A stretch of 15,798 bases of DNA from an uncultured Peptococcaceae bacterium (GCA_945949655.1 CAMFFG010000005.1:1-15798), one strand, 5' to 3'; shown: positions 1 to 10,589, counted from the first letter of the stretch. The notes: a model not told the origin generated them from the sequence alone. Translations and numbers: made by a program.

Positions 1-51
1 GGTACCAATGTTTACATGCGGTTTCGTACGTTCGTATTTTTCTTTTGCCAT
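1..51 (-). CDS. tuf: Elongation factor Tu, N-terminal 17 codons only (cut by window edge)
   Basis: The 17 visible codons read MAKEKYERTKPHVNIGT, the conserved start of EF-Tu just before its GTP-binding P-loop. EF-Tu carries aminoacyl-tRNA to the ribosome as a GTP complex in the cytoplasm. The ATG is preceded by a strong GAGGAGG ribosome binding site at about 58-66. It follows fusA by 32 bases with no terminator or promoter visible between them, so it is probably the last gene of the rpsL-rpsG-fusA-tuf (str) operon. The rest of the gene lies to the left of the window. The identification rests on the N-terminus plus position after fusA, which is the usual order. Confidence 0.93.
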   Translation of the reverse strand, partial: MAKEKYERTKPHVNIGT

Positions 52-83
52 TTTTTCTTCCTCCTCTATATTACGTGAGACGA

Positions 84-2153
84 TTAGCCTCTACGTTTTG
101 CGATAATTTCTTCGCTTACGGATTTTGGAACTTCTTCAAAGTGGTCAGACTGCATGGTGTACAGACCACGGCCCTGTGTTTTAGAACGCAGGTCGGTTGC
201 ATAGCCAAACATTTCAGACAGCGGAACAAAGCCTCTGATAATCTGAGCGTTACCTTTTGCTTCCATACCTTCGATTCTGCCACGACGAGCATTCATATCG
301 CCCATTACATCACCCATGTATTCATCTGGGATTGTAACTTCGATTTTCATAATCGGTTCCAACAGAACCGGGTTTGCTTTCGCAGCCCCTTCTTTGAATG
401 CCATGGAACCTGCGATTTTAAATGCCATTTCAGAAGAGTCAACTTCATGGTAAGAACCATCTACTAATGTAGCTTTGATATCCACCATTTCATAACCAGC
501 TAAAATACCATTCTGCATTGCTTCACGGATACCAGCTTCGATTGGAGCGATATATTCTTTTGGAACAACACCGCCGACAATTTTGCTTTCGAATACAAAT
601 CCTGTACCTGGTTCCAGTGGTTCCAGCTCGATCACTGCGTGACCATACTGACCACGACCACCAGACTGACGTTTGAACAAACCAGTTGCTTTTACTGCTT
701 TGCGAATGGTTTCTTTGTAAGCAACCTGTGGTTTCCCTACCTGGCATTCTACCTTAAATTCACGTCTCAGACGGTCAGCAATGATGTCCAGATGTAATTC
801 ACCCATACCAGCAATAATGGTCTGACCGGTTTCCTGATCGGTATAAGTTTTAAAGGTTGGGTCTTCTTCAGCCAGTTTTGCCAGCGCAATACCCATTTTT
901 TCCTGGTCTGCTTTTGTGCTTGGTTCAATTGCAATGTTGATAACCGGTTCTGGGAATTCCATGGATTCCAGAATAATTGGAGCATCTTCTGCACACAATG
1001 TATCTCCTGTACCAGTATCCTTCAAGCCAACGGCTGCGGCAATATCACCAGCATATACCATGTCGATTTCTTCTCTGTGGTTTGCATGCATCTGCAGGAT
1101 ACGGCCGATTCTTTCTCTTTTATTTTTTGTAGAGTTCAGTACATAGGTACCGGATGCCAGTGTACCAGAGTAAACACGGAAGAATGTCAGTTTCCCTACA
1201 TACGGGTCGGTCATGATTTTAAAAGCCAGTGCACTGAATGGTTCACTGTCACTTGCATGACGTTCGGTTTCTGTACCATCTTCCAGTGTGCCTTTGATTG
1301 CTGGGATATCGGTTGGAGCCGGGCAGTAATCAACTACTGCATCCAGCAGCATCTGAACACCTTTATTTTTGAAAGAGGAACCGCAGAATACTGGAATCAT
1401 TTTTACTTCGCAGGTAGCTTTGCGGATCGCACCTTTGATCTCATCGATTGTCAGTTCTTCCCCTTCCAGGTATTTCATCATTAATTCTTCATCAGTTTCA
1501 GCAGCAGCTTCCACTAATTTTTCTCTGTATTCAGCAGCCAATTCTGCATAATCTGCTGGAATTTCTTCTTCATCAAAAGTACCCATATCATCGGTGAACA
1601 TGTGTGCTTTATTGGTTACCAAGTCAATGATACCAGTGAAATTATCTTCTGCACCGATTGGCAACTGCATCGCAACAGCATTATGCCCCAAACGTTCTCT
1701 AATCTGTTCAACAACGCTCAGGAAGTTCGCACCAGTTCTGTCCATTTTATTGACATAAGCCAGTCTTGGTACACCGTAAGTATCAGCCTGACGCCATACA
1801 GTTTCGGACTGAGGCTGAACACCACCTACTGCACAGAAAACCCCAACGGAACTGTCCAGCACACGCAGAGAACGTTCTACTTCTACTGTAAAGTCTACGT
1901 GACCCGGAGTGTCGATGATGTTGATGCGGTGGCCACGCCACTGAGCTGTTGTAGCAGCAGAGGTAATTGTAATACCTCTTTCCTGTTCCTGTACCATCCA
2001 GTCCATGGTAGCTGCGCCATCATGAACTTCACCGATTTTGTGCACGCGACCTGTATAATACAGGATACGTTCGGTTGTGGTGGTTTTACCAGCATCAATG
2101 TGGGCCATGATACCAATATTTCTGGTTTTTTCTAAAGGAAAGGCTCTACCCAC
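84..2153 (-). CDS. fusA: Elongation factor G (translational GTPase)
   Basis: EF-G drives ribosome translocation at the cost of GTP and, with RRF, splits ribosomes. The protein is 689 aa, close to the 692-704 aa usual for the family. Visible GTPase motifs are G1 AHIDAGKTT at residues 17-25, the switch I segment ERGITI at 58-63, G3 DTPGH at 81-85 (His85 is the catalytic histidine position) and G4 NKMD at 135-138. Domains II-V follow without interruption, including the typical [11 protein letters not shown] and GGVVPKEYI segments of domain IV. The start is GTG (2151-2153), chosen because a clear AAAAAGGAGG site (2161-2170) lies 7 bases upstream and because the protein then begins at the conserved [15 protein letters not shown]. 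It is 34 bases downstream of rpsG and 32 bases upstream of tuf, in one operon. No truncation or frameshift is seen. Confidence 0.98.
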   Translation of the reverse strand: MGRAFPLEKTRNIGIMAHIDAGKTTTTERILYYTGRVHKIGEVHDGAATMDWMVQEQERGITITSAATTAQWRGHRINIIDTPGHVDFTVEVERSLRVLDSSVGVFCAVGGVQPQSETVWRQADTYGVPRLAYVNKMDRTGANFLSVVEQIRERLGHNAVAMQLPIGAEDNFTGIIDLVTNKAHMFTDDMGTFDEEEIPADYAELAAEYREKLVEAAAETDEELMMKYLEGEELTIDEIKGAIRKATCEVKMIPVFCGSSFKNKGVQMLLDAVVDYCPAPTDIPAIKGTLEDGTETERHASDSEPFSALAFKIMTDPYVGKLTFFRVYSGTLASGTYVLNSTKNKRERIGRILQMHANHREEIDMVYAGDIAAAVGLKDTGTGDTLCAEDAPIILESMEFPEPVINIAIEPSTKADQEKMGIALAKLAEEDPTFKTYTDQETGQTIIAGMGELHLDIIADRLRREFKVECQVGKPQVAYKETIRKAVKATGLFKRQSGGRGQYGHAVIELEPLEPGTGFVFESKIVGGVVPKEYIAPIEAGIREAMQNGILAGYEMVDIKATLVDGSYHEVDSSEMAFKIAGSMAFKEGAAKANPVLLEPIMKIEVTIPDEYMGDVMGDMNARRGRIEGMEAKGNAQIIRGFVPLSEMFGYATDLRSKTQGRGLYTMQSDHFEEVPKSVSEEIIAKRRG

Positions 2154-2187
2154 CGTTTTTCCTCCTTTTTAAGTTAACAGTAACATC

Positions 2188-2676
<489 letters not shown>

Positions 2677-2697
2677 TTACTTCAAACAGCTACGAAA

Positions 2698-3081
2698 TTA
2701 TTTTTTGCTTGCTTTTGGTCTCTTTGTACCGTATTTGGAACGAGCCTGATTACGGTCATTCACACCGGCTGCATCCAGAGTACCACGAACCAGATGATAA
2801 CGAACCCCTGGCAGGTCTTTTACTCTGCCGCCTCTTACCAGAACTACGCTATGTTCCTGTAAGTTGTGACCAATCCCTGGAATGTAAGCTGTTACTTCAA
2901 TGCCGTTTGTTAATTTTACACGGGCTACTTTACGTAACGCAGAGTTAGGTTTTTTTGGTGTGGTAGTATATACTCTTGTACATACTCCTCTTTTCTGTGG
3001 ATTATTTTTTAATGCAGGAGCAGTAGATTTTTTTTCTGCTACATATCTGCCTTGTCTAACCAATTGGTTGATTGTTGGCAT
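2698..3081 (-). CDS. rpsL: 30S ribosomal protein S12
   Basis: S12 lines the decoding centre and controls translational fidelity. The 127-aa product contains the invariant blocks [21 protein letters not shown] and GHNLQEHSV. Lys43 and Lys88, where substitutions give streptomycin resistance in E. coli, are both lysine here, so the sequence is of the sensitive type. Asp89, the residue methylthiolated by RimO in some bacteria, is present. The start is the ATG at 3079-3081: it gives the family-typical [11 protein letters not shown] and has a near-perfect AAGGAGGTG (3088-3096) 6 bases upstream. An in-frame ATG 21 bases further up overlaps no such site and adds residues not found in the family. First gene of the rpsL-rpsG-fusA-tuf group; transcription probably begins at the promoter just after rpoC and passes a strong hairpin. 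Confidence 0.98.
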   Translation of the reverse strand: MPTINQLVRQGRYVAEKKSTAPALKNNPQKRGVCTRVYTTTPKKPNSALRKVARVKLTNGIEVTAYIPGIGHNLQEHSVVLVRGGRVKDLPGVRYHLVRGTLDAAGVNDRNQARSKYGTKRPKASKK

Positions 3082-3160
3082 GCTCTGCACCTCCTTCCTC
3101 AAGATTAAAAAAATAAGTAAATTTTAAACAACGCTTACGGGCGTATCGCGATGAAGCCCT

Positions 3161-3194
3161 ACAAAAGCTGTGCCCCTTTGAGCACAGCTTTTGT
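3161..3194 (-). terminator. Terminator-like hairpin between rpoC and rpsL
   Basis: A perfect 13-bp stem (3161-3173 with 3182-3194) with an 8-base loop. Read on the minus strand, the GC core GCTGTGC/GCACAGC is followed directly by CTTTTGT, a short U-rich end typical of intrinsic terminators. Read on the plus strand it ends TTTTGTTTAT, so it could act in both directions. It lies downstream of rpoC and also downstream of the rpsL promoter, so any transcript entering rpsL must cross it. It could end rpoBC transcription, act as an attenuator of the str operon, or both. Confidence 0.75.
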
Positions 3195-3230
3195 TTATAT
3201 GAATGTTAAAATCCCTACGCGAACTTCTGT

Positions 3231-3259
3231 AGTTTATCATAATTCATACAGTCTGTCAA
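3231..3259 (-). promoter_or_regulatory. Predicted sigma-A-type promoter for rpsL-rpsG-fusA-tuf
   Basis: On the minus strand TTGACA (3254-3259) and TAAACT (3231-3236) are separated by exactly 17 bases. The -35 is a perfect consensus and the -10 matches 4 of 6. The -35 starts 7 bases beyond the rpoC stop codon. The start of transcription would be near 3224, giving a leader of about 143 bases that contains the hairpin at 3161-3194. The same -35/-10 pair occurs upstream of rpmG, which supports it as a real house promoter. Confidence 0.75.
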
Positions 3260-3265
3260 GTAAAA

Positions 3266-6200
3266 TTAAAGAACAAAATCAGGTTTTTCTTCCTCATTTA
3301 CAACTTTAATTCCTCTATAACGGCTCATGCCGGTACCAGCTGGAATCAGTTTCCCTAAAATTACATTTTCCTTCAGACCCAGCAGCGGATCCACCTTACC
3401 TTTAATTGCGGCATCAGTCAGCACGCGGGTGGTTTCCTGGAAGGATGCCGCCGACAGGAATGAATCGGTAGCCAGAGATGCTTTTGTGATCCCCAGCAAT
3501 ACTGTTTTGCCGATGGCCTCCTGGCCGCCTTCGGCCCGTACCCGTTCATTTTCGCTTTCAAAGTCAAATACATCGACCTGACCGCCTGGCAACAGATTGG
3601 TATCGCCTGGGTCTTCTACTTTTACTTTCCGCAGCATCTGACGAACCATAACTTCAATATGTTTGTCATTGATATCTACCCCTTGCAGACGGTAAACCTT
3701 CTGCACTTCACGCAGCAGATACATCTGAACACCCAGAGGGCCTTTCACCCTTAACAGATCATGTGGGTTGATAGAGCCTTCTGTCAATTCCTGGCCAGCC
3801 TCTACAATATCACCATCGTTGACTTTCATGCGGGCACCATACGGCACTGCATAAACCTGCGCCTCACCTTCACCGCCGGTAATGGTGATCTCTTTGCGAT
3901 TTTTGATATCCTGAATATGCACAACACCATCAGCTTCGGCAATAATTGCCTGGCCTTTCGGTTTTCTTGCTTCAAACAGTTCTTCAACACGAGGAAGACC
4001 CTGTGTAATATCGTCCCCTGCAACCACACCTGTGTGGAAGGTACGCATGGTTAACTGTGTACCAGGTTCCCCGATAGACTGGGCAGCAATAATACCAACT
4101 GCTTCCCCGATATCCACATGGCCACCGGTAGCCAAATTACGGCCATAACATTTGCGGCAGATCCCATAACGGCTCTTGCAGGTCAGGGCACTGCGAATTA
4201 CAACCTGTTCTATGCCAGCCTTCTGAATTTCAGCAGCCAGATCATCGGTAATTTCTTCATTGGCACCAACCATGACTTCCCCTGTTTCCGGATGAATAAC
4301 CGGTTCCAGGGCATAACGACCAGCAATTCGTTCCTCCAGCGGTTCAATAATTTCATTACCGCTCTTGATTGCTTCTACCAATAAGCCTTTATCGGTATGA
4401 CAGTCGTCTTCCCGCACGATAACTTCCTGCGCAACATCAACCAGACGTCTGGTCAGATAACCGGAGTCGGCAGTACGCAGCGCTGTATCGGTCAGACCTT
4501 TCCGGGCACCATGAGAAGAAATAAAGTATTCCTGTACATTCAGCCCTTCCCGGAAGTTTGCCTTGATCGGCAATTCAATGGTACGACCAGTAGAGTCAGC
4601 CATCAGGCCACGCATCCCGGCCAGCTGACGGATCTGCTGGTTATTACCACGGGCCCCGGAAGTAGCCATCATATTAATATTATTAAATTTGTCCAGATTC
4701 TGCAGCAAAGCGTCAGTAACATCTTTAGTGGCTTTGTTCCACACTTTGATAACCAGATTGTACCGTTCTTCTTCTGTAATCAGACCACGGCGGAACTTCT
4801 GTTCAATCCGTTCTACCTCTGCGTCAGAAGCAGCTAAAATATCTGCTTTTTCATCAGGAACGATAATATCACTGAATGCCACTGTAAAACCAGCCTGTGT
4901 GGAATATTTGTAGCCCTGTGCTTTAATGCCATCCAGCATATTTGCTGTTGCAGAAGCGCCCAGTTTTTTGTAGCATTTTGCAACGATTTTGCCTAAACCT
5001 TTTTTACCCACTGTTTCATTGATATAGCCAACTTCCGGTGGGATCACATTATTGAAAATGACGCGCCCAACGGTTTTTTCCAGACGGCTGCCATCGGGCT
5101 GACGAATCAGAACCTTTGCCTGCAGATGCACTTCGCCGGCATCATAAGCCAGTAAAGCTTCCGTATCGTCTTTGAAAATTTTGCCTTCGCCCAGCGCACC
5201 ATCCCGGTCAATGGTCAGATAATAGGAACCTAAAATCATATCCTGTGTCGGGGTTGTTACCGGTTTCCCATCTTTCGGATTCAGAATATTATTGGCGGCC
5301 AGCATCAGGATGCGGGCTTCCGCCTGTGCCTCAGCAGATAACGGTACGTGAATCGCCATCTGGTCACCGTCAAAGTCTGCATTGTAAGCAGTACATACCA
5401 GTGGATGCAGGCGCAGTGCACGGCCTTCTACCAGCACTGGTTCAAATGCCTGAATCCCCAGTCTGTGCAGGGTAGGAGCACGGTTCAGCAATACCGGATG
5501 ATCTTTGATAACATCTTCCAGCACATCCCATACTTCTGGTTTTAACCGTTCCACCATACGTTTTGCACTTTTGATATTATGGGCATACCCTTCATTGACC
5601 AGTTTTTTCATGACAAAGGGTTTGAATAATTCGATTGCCATTTCTTTTGGCAGACCGCACTGATGCATTTTCAGTTCCGGCCCTACCACGATAACAGAAC
5701 GGCCAGAGTAGTCAACACGTTTTCCTAACAGGTTCTGACGGAAACGACCCTGTTTCCCTTTCAGCATATCGCTCAGCGATTTCAGTGGACGGTTGCCCGG
5801 TCCTGTAACTGGTCTGCCGCGACGGCCATTATCGATCAGCGCATCTACGGCTTCCTGCAGCATTCTTTTTTCGTTGCGAACAATGATATCCGGTGCACCT
5901 AAATCCAGCAATCGTTTTAAGCGATTGTTACGATTGATAACCCGTCGATACAGATCATTCAAATCCGAGGTAGCAAAACGGCCACCATCCAACTGAACCA
6001 TTGGACGGATTTCCGGCGGAATAACCGGCAGCACATCTAAAATCATCCAACTCGGTTTATTATTCGATTTGAGGAATGCTTCCACCACTTCCAGCCGACG
6101 GACAGCCTTGATGTTTCTCTGTCCGGTGGTGGTGCGGATTTCTTCTTTCAGTTCTTCATATAGCTGTTCCAGATCCAGATCTTCCAGCAGTTCTTTAATA

Positions 6201-6721
6201 GCCTCTGCCCCGATCCCGGCTCGGAACCCATTGCCGTATTTTTCTTTGTTGTCCCGATACTCACTCTCTGTCAGCAGAGACATTTTCTCCAGCGGCGTAT
6301 CTCCGCCATCCAGCACAATATAAGAAACAAAATAAATTACTTTCTCCAGTTGTCTGGGCGAAATATTCAGCAGCAGCCCCATCCGGCTCGGAATACCTTT
6401 GAAATACCAGATATGAGAGCATGGAGCAGCCAGTTCAATATGGCCCAACCGTTCTCTTCTTACTTTGGAACGAGTTACTTCTACGCCGCAGCGATCGCAT
6501 ACAACGCCTTTATAGCGAATTCGTTTATACTTTCCGCAGTTACATTCCCAGTCTTTTGTCGGCCCGAAAATCCGTTCGCAGAACAAGCCATCCCGCTCCG
6601 GTTTTAACGTACGATAATTGATTGTTTCTGGTTTCTTAACTTCTCCACTGGACCACTCCCGGATCTGTTCTGGAGACGCCAAGCCAATTCTCATTCGGTC
6701 AAAGTTATTAACATCTAACAA
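3266..6721 (-). CDS. rpoC: DNA-directed RNA polymerase subunit beta'
   Basis: The largest catalytic subunit of RNA polymerase, 1151 aa, somewhat shorter than the roughly 1200 aa of Bacillus. The N-terminal zinc ribbon is at Cys60, Cys62, Cys75 and Cys78. The active-site motif NADFDGDQM has Asp449, Asp451 and Asp453, which bind the catalytic magnesium. The bridge-helix region lies around 684-706. The second zinc site uses Cys774, Cys848, Cys855 and Cys858. The trigger-loop region with MRTFHTG follows without the large insert found in E. coli. The start is TTG (6719-6721): it gives [20 protein letters not shown], the usual N-terminus, and a purine-rich AAGGGAG lies about 8 bases upstream. No in-frame ATG fits. 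It is 32 bases after rpoB and co-transcribed with it; a promoter for rpsL begins directly after its TAA stop. Confidence 0.98.
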   Translation of the reverse strand: MLDVNNFDRMRIGLASPEQIREWSSGEVKKPETINYRTLKPERDGLFCERIFGPTKDWECNCGKYKRIRYKGVVCDRCGVEVTRSKVRRERLGHIELAAPCSHIWYFKGIPSRMGLLLNISPRQLEKVIYFVSYIVLDGGDTPLEKMSLLTESEYRDNKEKYGNGFRAGIGAEAIKELLEDLDLEQLYEELKEEIRTTTGQRNIKAVRRLEVVEAFLKSNNKPSWMILDVLPVIPPEIRPMVQLDGGRFATSDLNDLYRRVINRNNRLKRLLDLGAPDIIVRNEKRMLQEAVDALIDNGRRGRPVTGPGNRPLKSLSDMLKGKQGRFRQNLLGKRVDYSGRSVIVVGPELKMHQCGLPKEMAIELFKPFVMKKLVNEGYAHNIKSAKRMVERLKPEVWDVLEDVIKDHPVLLNRAPTLHRLGIQAFEPVLVEGRALRLHPLVCTAYNADFDGDQMAIHVPLSAEAQAEARILMLAANNILNPKDGKPVTTPTQDMILGSYYLTIDRDGALGEGKIFKDDTEALLAYDAGEVHLQAKVLIRQPDGSRLEKTVGRVIFNNVIPPEVGYINETVGKKGLGKIVAKCYKKLGASATANMLDGIKAQGYKYSTQAGFTVAFSDIIVPDEKADILAASDAEVERIEQKFRRGLITEEERYNLVIKVWNKATKDVTDALLQNLDKFNNINMMATSGARGNNQQIRQLAGMRGLMADSTGRTIELPIKANFREGLNVQEYFISSHGARKGLTDTALRTADSGYLTRRLVDVAQEVIVREDDCHTDKGLLVEAIKSGNEIIEPLEERIAGRYALEPVIHPETGEVMVGANEEITDDLAAEIQKAGIEQVVIRSALTCKSRYGICRKCYGRNLATGGHVDIGEAVGIIAAQSIGEPGTQLTMRTFHTGVVAGDDITQGLPRVEELFEARKPKGQAIIAEADGVVHIQDIKNRKEITITGGEGEAQVYAVPYGARMKVNDGDIVEAGQELTEGSINPHDLLRVKGPLGVQMYLLREVQKVYRLQGVDINDKHIEVMVRQMLRKVKVEDPGDTNLLPGGQVDVFDFESENERVRAEGGQEAIGKTVLLGITKASLATDSFLSAASFQETTRVLTDAAIKGKVDPLLGLKENVILGKLIPAGTGMSRYRGIKVVNEEEKPDFVL

Positions 6722-6753
6722 AGGGCTCTCTCCCTTCCCAAAATCTGTTTCGA

Positions 6754-9700
6754 TTAAAATTCATCATCTAAAATGAAATCACCGACATTGTCCAAATCAT
6801 CATTTACATCAAAATCCAGATCCAGACTAATATCGTCATCAATCATGTCTTCATCCGGTTCCGGTTCTTCCAGCTCTCCGTCTTCATTTTCAATCAGGAA
6901 ATTGCTGAATTCCCCAGATTCTTCGGCATTTTCTTTGGCCTTTTCTGCCGGCAGTTCAATGCCCAGTTCTTTTGCGGTTTCTACGATATCATCATCATCT
7001 TCGCCGATTTCAATTTCTTCATCGTTTTCGTTCAGAATCTTGACATCCAGGCACAGACTCTGCAGTTCTTTAATCAATACTTTGAAGGATTCCGGCACAC
7101 CTGGTTCCGGAATATTTTCTCCTTTTACGATTGCTTCATAGGTTTTTACACGACCTACGATATCATCCGATTTCACGGTCAGGATTTCCTGCAATGTGTA
7201 GGCGGCACCATAAGCTTCCAGGGCCCAAACTTCCATTTCCCCGAAACGCTGACCACCGAACTGAGCTTTCCCACCCAGTGGCTGCTGTGTAACCAGAGAA
7301 TACGGCCCGGTAGAACGGGCATGAATCTTATCATCAACCAGATGAGCCAGTTTCAGATAGTACATATAACCCACAGTTACCGGATTATCAAAAGGCAGAC
7401 CGGTACGACCATCCCGCACTACAAATTTACCCGATAACGGATATTCCATGTCACTAACTTCATTGGCTTTTTTGAGCATATCCAGAATATCCTGTTCCGA
7501 AGCGCCGTCAAATACCGGTGTTGCCAGATGCAGGCCCAAAGCTTTCGCAGCCATGCCCAAGTGTACTTCCAGTACCTGCCCGATATTCATACGAGATGGT
7601 ACGCCCAATGGGTTCAGTACAATTTCAATTGGGGTCCCGTCTTCCAGGAACGGCATATCGCATTCAGGCAGAATGCGGGAAACAACCCCTTTGTTACCGT
7701 GACGGCCAGCCATTTTATCCCCCTGAGAGATTTTTCTCTTCTGGGCGATATAGCACCGTACAACCTGATTTACACCCGGAGACATCTCATCGCCGTTTTC
7801 CGCTGTAAAGATTTTTACATCTACGATAATTCCCTGTTCCCCGTGCGGTACACGCAGAGAAGTATCTCTTACTTCACGGGCTTTTTCTCCAAAGATAGCA
7901 CGCAGCAGACGTTCCTCGGCAGTCAGTTCGGTTTCCCCTTTTGGTGTTACTTTACCAACCAGAATATCACCAGGCCGTACTTCCGCCCCTACACGAATGA
8001 TACCCCGTTCATCCAGATTTTTCAGCACTTCTTCCCCTACATTCGGAATATCGCGGGTAATTTCTTCAGGCCCCAGTTTTGTTTCGCGGGCATCACATTC
8101 GTATTCTTCAATGTGGATCGATGTATAATAGTCTTCTTTTACCAGTTTTTCACTGAGCAGAACAGCATCTTCGTAATTGTAGCCTTCCCAGTTCATGAAA
8201 GCGATCAGCACATTGCGGCCCAATGCCAGTTCACCATGATCTGTAGATGGACCATCAGCCAGAATTGCGCCAGCTTCTACCACCTGGCCTTTTCTTACCA
8301 GCGGTTTCTGGTTAATGCAGCTACCCTGGTTAGACCGTTCAAACTTGGTCAGCTTGTAGCGGTCTTTATTGCCATCCGCCCGTTTAATGACGATCTCACG
8401 GGCCGATACATAATCAACAGTACCAGCATTTTCTGCAATCACCATAACACCAGAGTCATAGGCAGCCCGATATTCCATACCAGTTCCTACATACGGTGCA
8501 TCTGTCCGCAGCAAAGGCACAGCCTGACGCTGCATGTTGGCACCCATCAGTGCACGGTTTGCATCATCGTGTTCCAGGAATGGGATCATAGCAGTGGCGA
8601 TGGAGACCACCTGCTTTGGAGATACGTCCATATAATCCACTTTTTCGCTGTCTACCACAACATTGGCTTCCCCATAACGGGCATTTACTTTCTTTTCTGC
8701 AAATCGGCCATCTGAAGTCAGTGGAGAGTTGGCCTGCGCAATTACATATTTATCTTCTACATCGGCTGTCAGATATTCAATTTCTTCTGTTACAATGCCG
8801 GTTTCTTTATCAACCTTACGGTATGGCGATTCAATAAACCCATATTCATTGATTTTTGCGTAAGTACTCAGCGAGTTGATCAGCCCAATGTTCGGACCTT
8901 CCGGTGTTTCAATCGGGCACATACGACCATAGTGAGATGGATGTACGTCACGCACTTCGAAACCTGCACGTTCGCGGCTTAAACCACCAGGCCCCAGTGC
9001 ACTCAGTCTTCTTTTATGGGTCAGTTCACTCAATGGATTAATCTGGTCCATAAACTGAGACAGCTGGCTGGATCCAAAGAATTCTTTGATTGCAGCAACA
9101 ACAGGCCGGATATTGATCAAGCCTTGTGGTGTTACATTCTCCGTATCCTGAATGGTCATTCTTTCCCGAATTACACGTTCCATACGGACCAAACCAATAC
9201 GGAACTGGTTCTCCAGCAGTTCGCCCACGCAACGGATCCGCCGGTTGCCCAGATGGTCGATATCATCAGAGGTATGACCTTCCACCCCTTTGATCAGATC
9301 CAGCAGATAGCGAATGGTCTCAATAATGTCTTCATGTGTAATTACTTTTTTAGTTGGGTCAATGTTCAGACCCAGTTTTTTATTTACCTTATAACGGCCA
9401 ACTTTAGCAAAATCGTACCGTTTTGGATCAAAGAATAAAGAATTCAATAACGTTCTAGCATTTTCCACTGTTGGAGGATCGCCCGGACGCAGACGTTTAT
9501 AGATTTCTACCAGTGCTTCCCCTTCTGTTTCGGTGTGATCCCGTTCCAGTGTCATACGAATCCGTTCATCGTTATCAAACAGCTCCAGAATCTGTCCATT
9601 GCTGGGATAGCCCAACGCACGCAGCAGCACCGTTGCCGGCAGTTTTCTGGTACGGTCGATTCTTACAAACAAGTTATCATTTGCATCGGTCTCGAATTCC

Positions 9701-10200
9701 AGCCAGGCACCACGATTTGGAATAATGGTAGCGCCGTACAGTTTTTTCCCGGTCTGATCAATGGTTTCTGAATAATATACACCGGGAGAACGAACCAGCT
9801 GACTGACAATAACACGTTCGGCCCCATTAATAATAAAGGTACCTTTGGTGGTCATAATCGGGAAGTCTCCCATAAATACTTCCTGCTCTTTTACTTCCCC
9901 TGTTTCTTTATTGATCAAACGAACTTTTAAGCGCAGAGGGGCAGCATAGGTGGCATCACGTTCCTTGCATTCATCCACATCATATTTGGGTTCACCCAAA
10001 CTATAATCTACAAACTCAAGGACCAGGTTTCCTGTAAAGTCCTGGATGGGAGAAACTTCCGAAAAGGTTTCTTTTAATCCCTCCTCCAGAAATAACTTGT
10101 AGGAATTTCGTTGAACTTCAATTAAATTAGGCATAACCATGATCTCTTCGATCTTGGCGAAACTATGCCTTTCTCTTAGTGCATGTGTCGTATTGACCAA
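6754..10200 (-). CDS. rpoB: DNA-directed RNA polymerase subunit beta
   Basis: Second catalytic subunit of RNA polymerase, 1148 aa (Bacillus about 1190). The rifampicin-resistance region lies at about residues 377-402; Gln382, Asp385, His395 and Ser400 (E. coli 513, 516, 526, 531) are all wild type, predicting sensitivity. Ile387 stands where E. coli has Asn518. The conserved [15 protein letters not shown] active-site block is present. After the core ends (LCLDVKIL) comes a 92-residue tail with about 40 Asp/Glu and only three Lys. The start is TTG (10198-10200) with AGGGGTGAGGA (10204-10214) upstream, giving [20 protein letters not shown]; the conserved SFAKI follows at residue 13, so little can be missing. 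It is preceded by a 389-base gap with its own promoter and a foldable leader, unlike the tight spacing elsewhere in the cluster. Confidence 0.98.
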   Translation of the reverse strand: MVNTTHALRERHSFAKIEEIMVMPNLIEVQRNSYKLFLEEGLKETFSEVSPIQDFTGNLVLEFVDYSLGEPKYDVDECKERDATYAAPLRLKVRLINKETGEVKEQEVFMGDFPIMTTKGTFIINGAERVIVSQLVRSPGVYYSETIDQTGKKLYGATIIPNRGAWLEFETDANDNLFVRIDRTRKLPATVLLRALGYPSNGQILELFDNDERIRMTLERDHTETEGEALVEIYKRLRPGDPPTVENARTLLNSLFFDPKRYDFAKVGRYKVNKKLGLNIDPTKKVITHEDIIETIRYLLDLIKGVEGHTSDDIDHLGNRRIRCVGELLENQFRIGLVRMERVIRERMTIQDTENVTPQGLINIRPVVAAIKEFFGSSQLSQFMDQINPLSELTHKRRLSALGPGGLSRERAGFEVRDVHPSHYGRMCPIETPEGPNIGLINSLSTYAKINEYGFIESPYRKVDKETGIVTEEIEYLTADVEDKYVIAQANSPLTSDGRFAEKKVNARYGEANVVVDSEKVDYMDVSPKQVVSIATAMIPFLEHDDANRALMGANMQRQAVPLLRTDAPYVGTGMEYRAAYDSGVMVIAENAGTVDYVSAREIVIKRADGNKDRYKLTKFERSNQGSCINQKPLVRKGQVVEAGAILADGPSTDHGELALGRNVLIAFMNWEGYNYEDAVLLSEKLVKEDYYTSIHIEEYECDARETKLGPEEITRDIPNVGEEVLKNLDERGIIRVGAEVRPGDILVGKVTPKGETELTAEERLLRAIFGEKAREVRDTSLRVPHGEQGIIVDVKIFTAENGDEMSPGVNQVVRCYIAQKRKISQGDKMAGRHGNKGVVSRILPECDMPFLEDGTPIEIVLNPLGVPSRMNIGQVLEVHLGMAAKALGLHLATPVFDGASEQDILDMLKKANEVSDMEYPLSGKFVVRDGRTGLPFDNPVTVGYMYYLKLAHLVDDKIHARSTGPYSLVTQQPLGGKAQFGGQRFGEMEVWALEAYGAAYTLQEILTVKSDDIVGRVKTYEAIVKGENIPEPGVPESFKVLIKELQSLCLDVKILNENDEEIEIGEDDDDIVETAKELGIELPAEKAKENAEESGEFSNFLIENEDGELEEPEPDEDMIDDDISLDLDFDVNDDLDNVGDFILDDEF

Positions 10201-10275
10201 TGCTCCTCACCCCTTAAAGTTTTTTAATCAACGTTTCTATTCCAAAGAGTAAAACACTTTTCTGCTAACCCTCGG

Positions 10276-10351
10276 ATAAACCAAGCAAAGCAAGGAAAAT
10301 CCTTGCTACAGGTTCTATCTAACTAGTTTTGCCAGGAACAGATTGGTTTAT
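10276..10351 (-). promoter_or_regulatory. Candidate structured 5' leader of rpoB
   Basis: Read as RNA from the minus strand, ATAAACCAA (10351-10343) pairs perfectly with TTGGTTTAT (10284-10276), a 9-bp closing stem. Inside it, AGCAAGGA (10307-10300) and TCCTTGCT (10296-10289) form a perfect 8-bp hairpin with a three-base loop. A shorter GTTC/GAAC pairing (10339-10336 with 10315-10312) could make a third arm. The element starts about 37 bases after the predicted transcription start and ends about 75 bases before rpoB. It could be an attenuator, a protein-binding leader or a stability element. I know no family it matches, and pairing was judged by eye only. Confidence 0.45.
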
Positions 10352-10394
10352 TCTTTGCAAAGTCCAGCCATTTTATTATTAGTCATATTCTTAT

Positions 10395-10423
10395 ATGCTA
10401 TCACAATCTATGTAATTTGTAAA
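10395..10423 (-). promoter_or_regulatory. Predicted sigma-A-type promoter for rpoB-rpoC
   Basis: On the minus strand TTTACA (10418-10423) and TAGCAT (10395-10400) are 17 bases apart, with a TGA just before the -10 that fits an extended -10 (TGn). The -35 matches 5 of 6 and the -10 4 of 6. Transcription would start near 10388, leaving a leader of about 188 bases before rpoB. It sits in the rplL-rpoB gap downstream of a terminator-like hairpin, where a separate promoter would make sense. Confidence 0.6.
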
Positions 10424-10501
10424 CCACTTTTTTACAAGCAAAAGGACGATTTATCTAAATTTTTCACACTGCTACATTTGTCCGCGCATTTCAGCTGTAT
10501 G

Positions 10502-10572
10502 TTTCCCGAAAAATAAAGAGCACTTACTCTTTGTTTGCACATCGAATAAATGCCCTTTCTCTTTTTCGGAAA
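10502..10572 (-). terminator. rplL-rpoB intercistronic hairpin: terminator-like, possibly an RNA processing site
   Basis: Two nested possibilities. The core is AAAGAG-TAAGTG-CTCTTT (10532-10515) followed on the minus strand by ATTTTTC, a weak intrinsic terminator. Around it, the segments 10551-10572 and 10502-10522 are near-complementary over about 20 positions (shared arms TTTCC, GAAAAA, AAAG, GCA), giving a long interrupted stem. In E. coli the rplL-rpoB gap holds a partial terminator and an RNase III site; this may be the functional equivalent, which is inference. It starts 17 bases after the rplL stop. A 36-codon ORF across it is judged spurious. Confidence 0.5.
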
Positions 10573-10589
10573 TTTTTTCAGTGAGAAGC

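Noticed and set aside
3082..3102. Upstream in-frame start for rpsL adding seven residues
   Set aside because: The added residues include the Shine-Dalgarno region of the family-typical [11 protein letters not shown] start.
3131..3152. ACGC/GCGT mini-repeat and the palindrome ATCGCGAT in the rpsL leader
   Set aside because: Four-base arms and an 8-base palindrome are within chance expectation; kept only as a note beside the stronger hairpin.
7528..8715. Long plus-strand open frame (395 codons) opposite rpoB
   Set aside because: It is antisense to the conserved RpoB core, has no ribosome binding site and looks like a codon-bias shadow; same for the other antisense frames over fusA, rpoC and rpoB.
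10432..10542. A 36-codon minus-strand ORF in the rplL-rpoB gap starting MCKQRVSALYF
   Set aside because: It runs through the terminator-like hairpin, has a poorly placed Shine-Dalgarno, is unusually Cys-rich and overlaps the rpoB promoter region; most likely chance.
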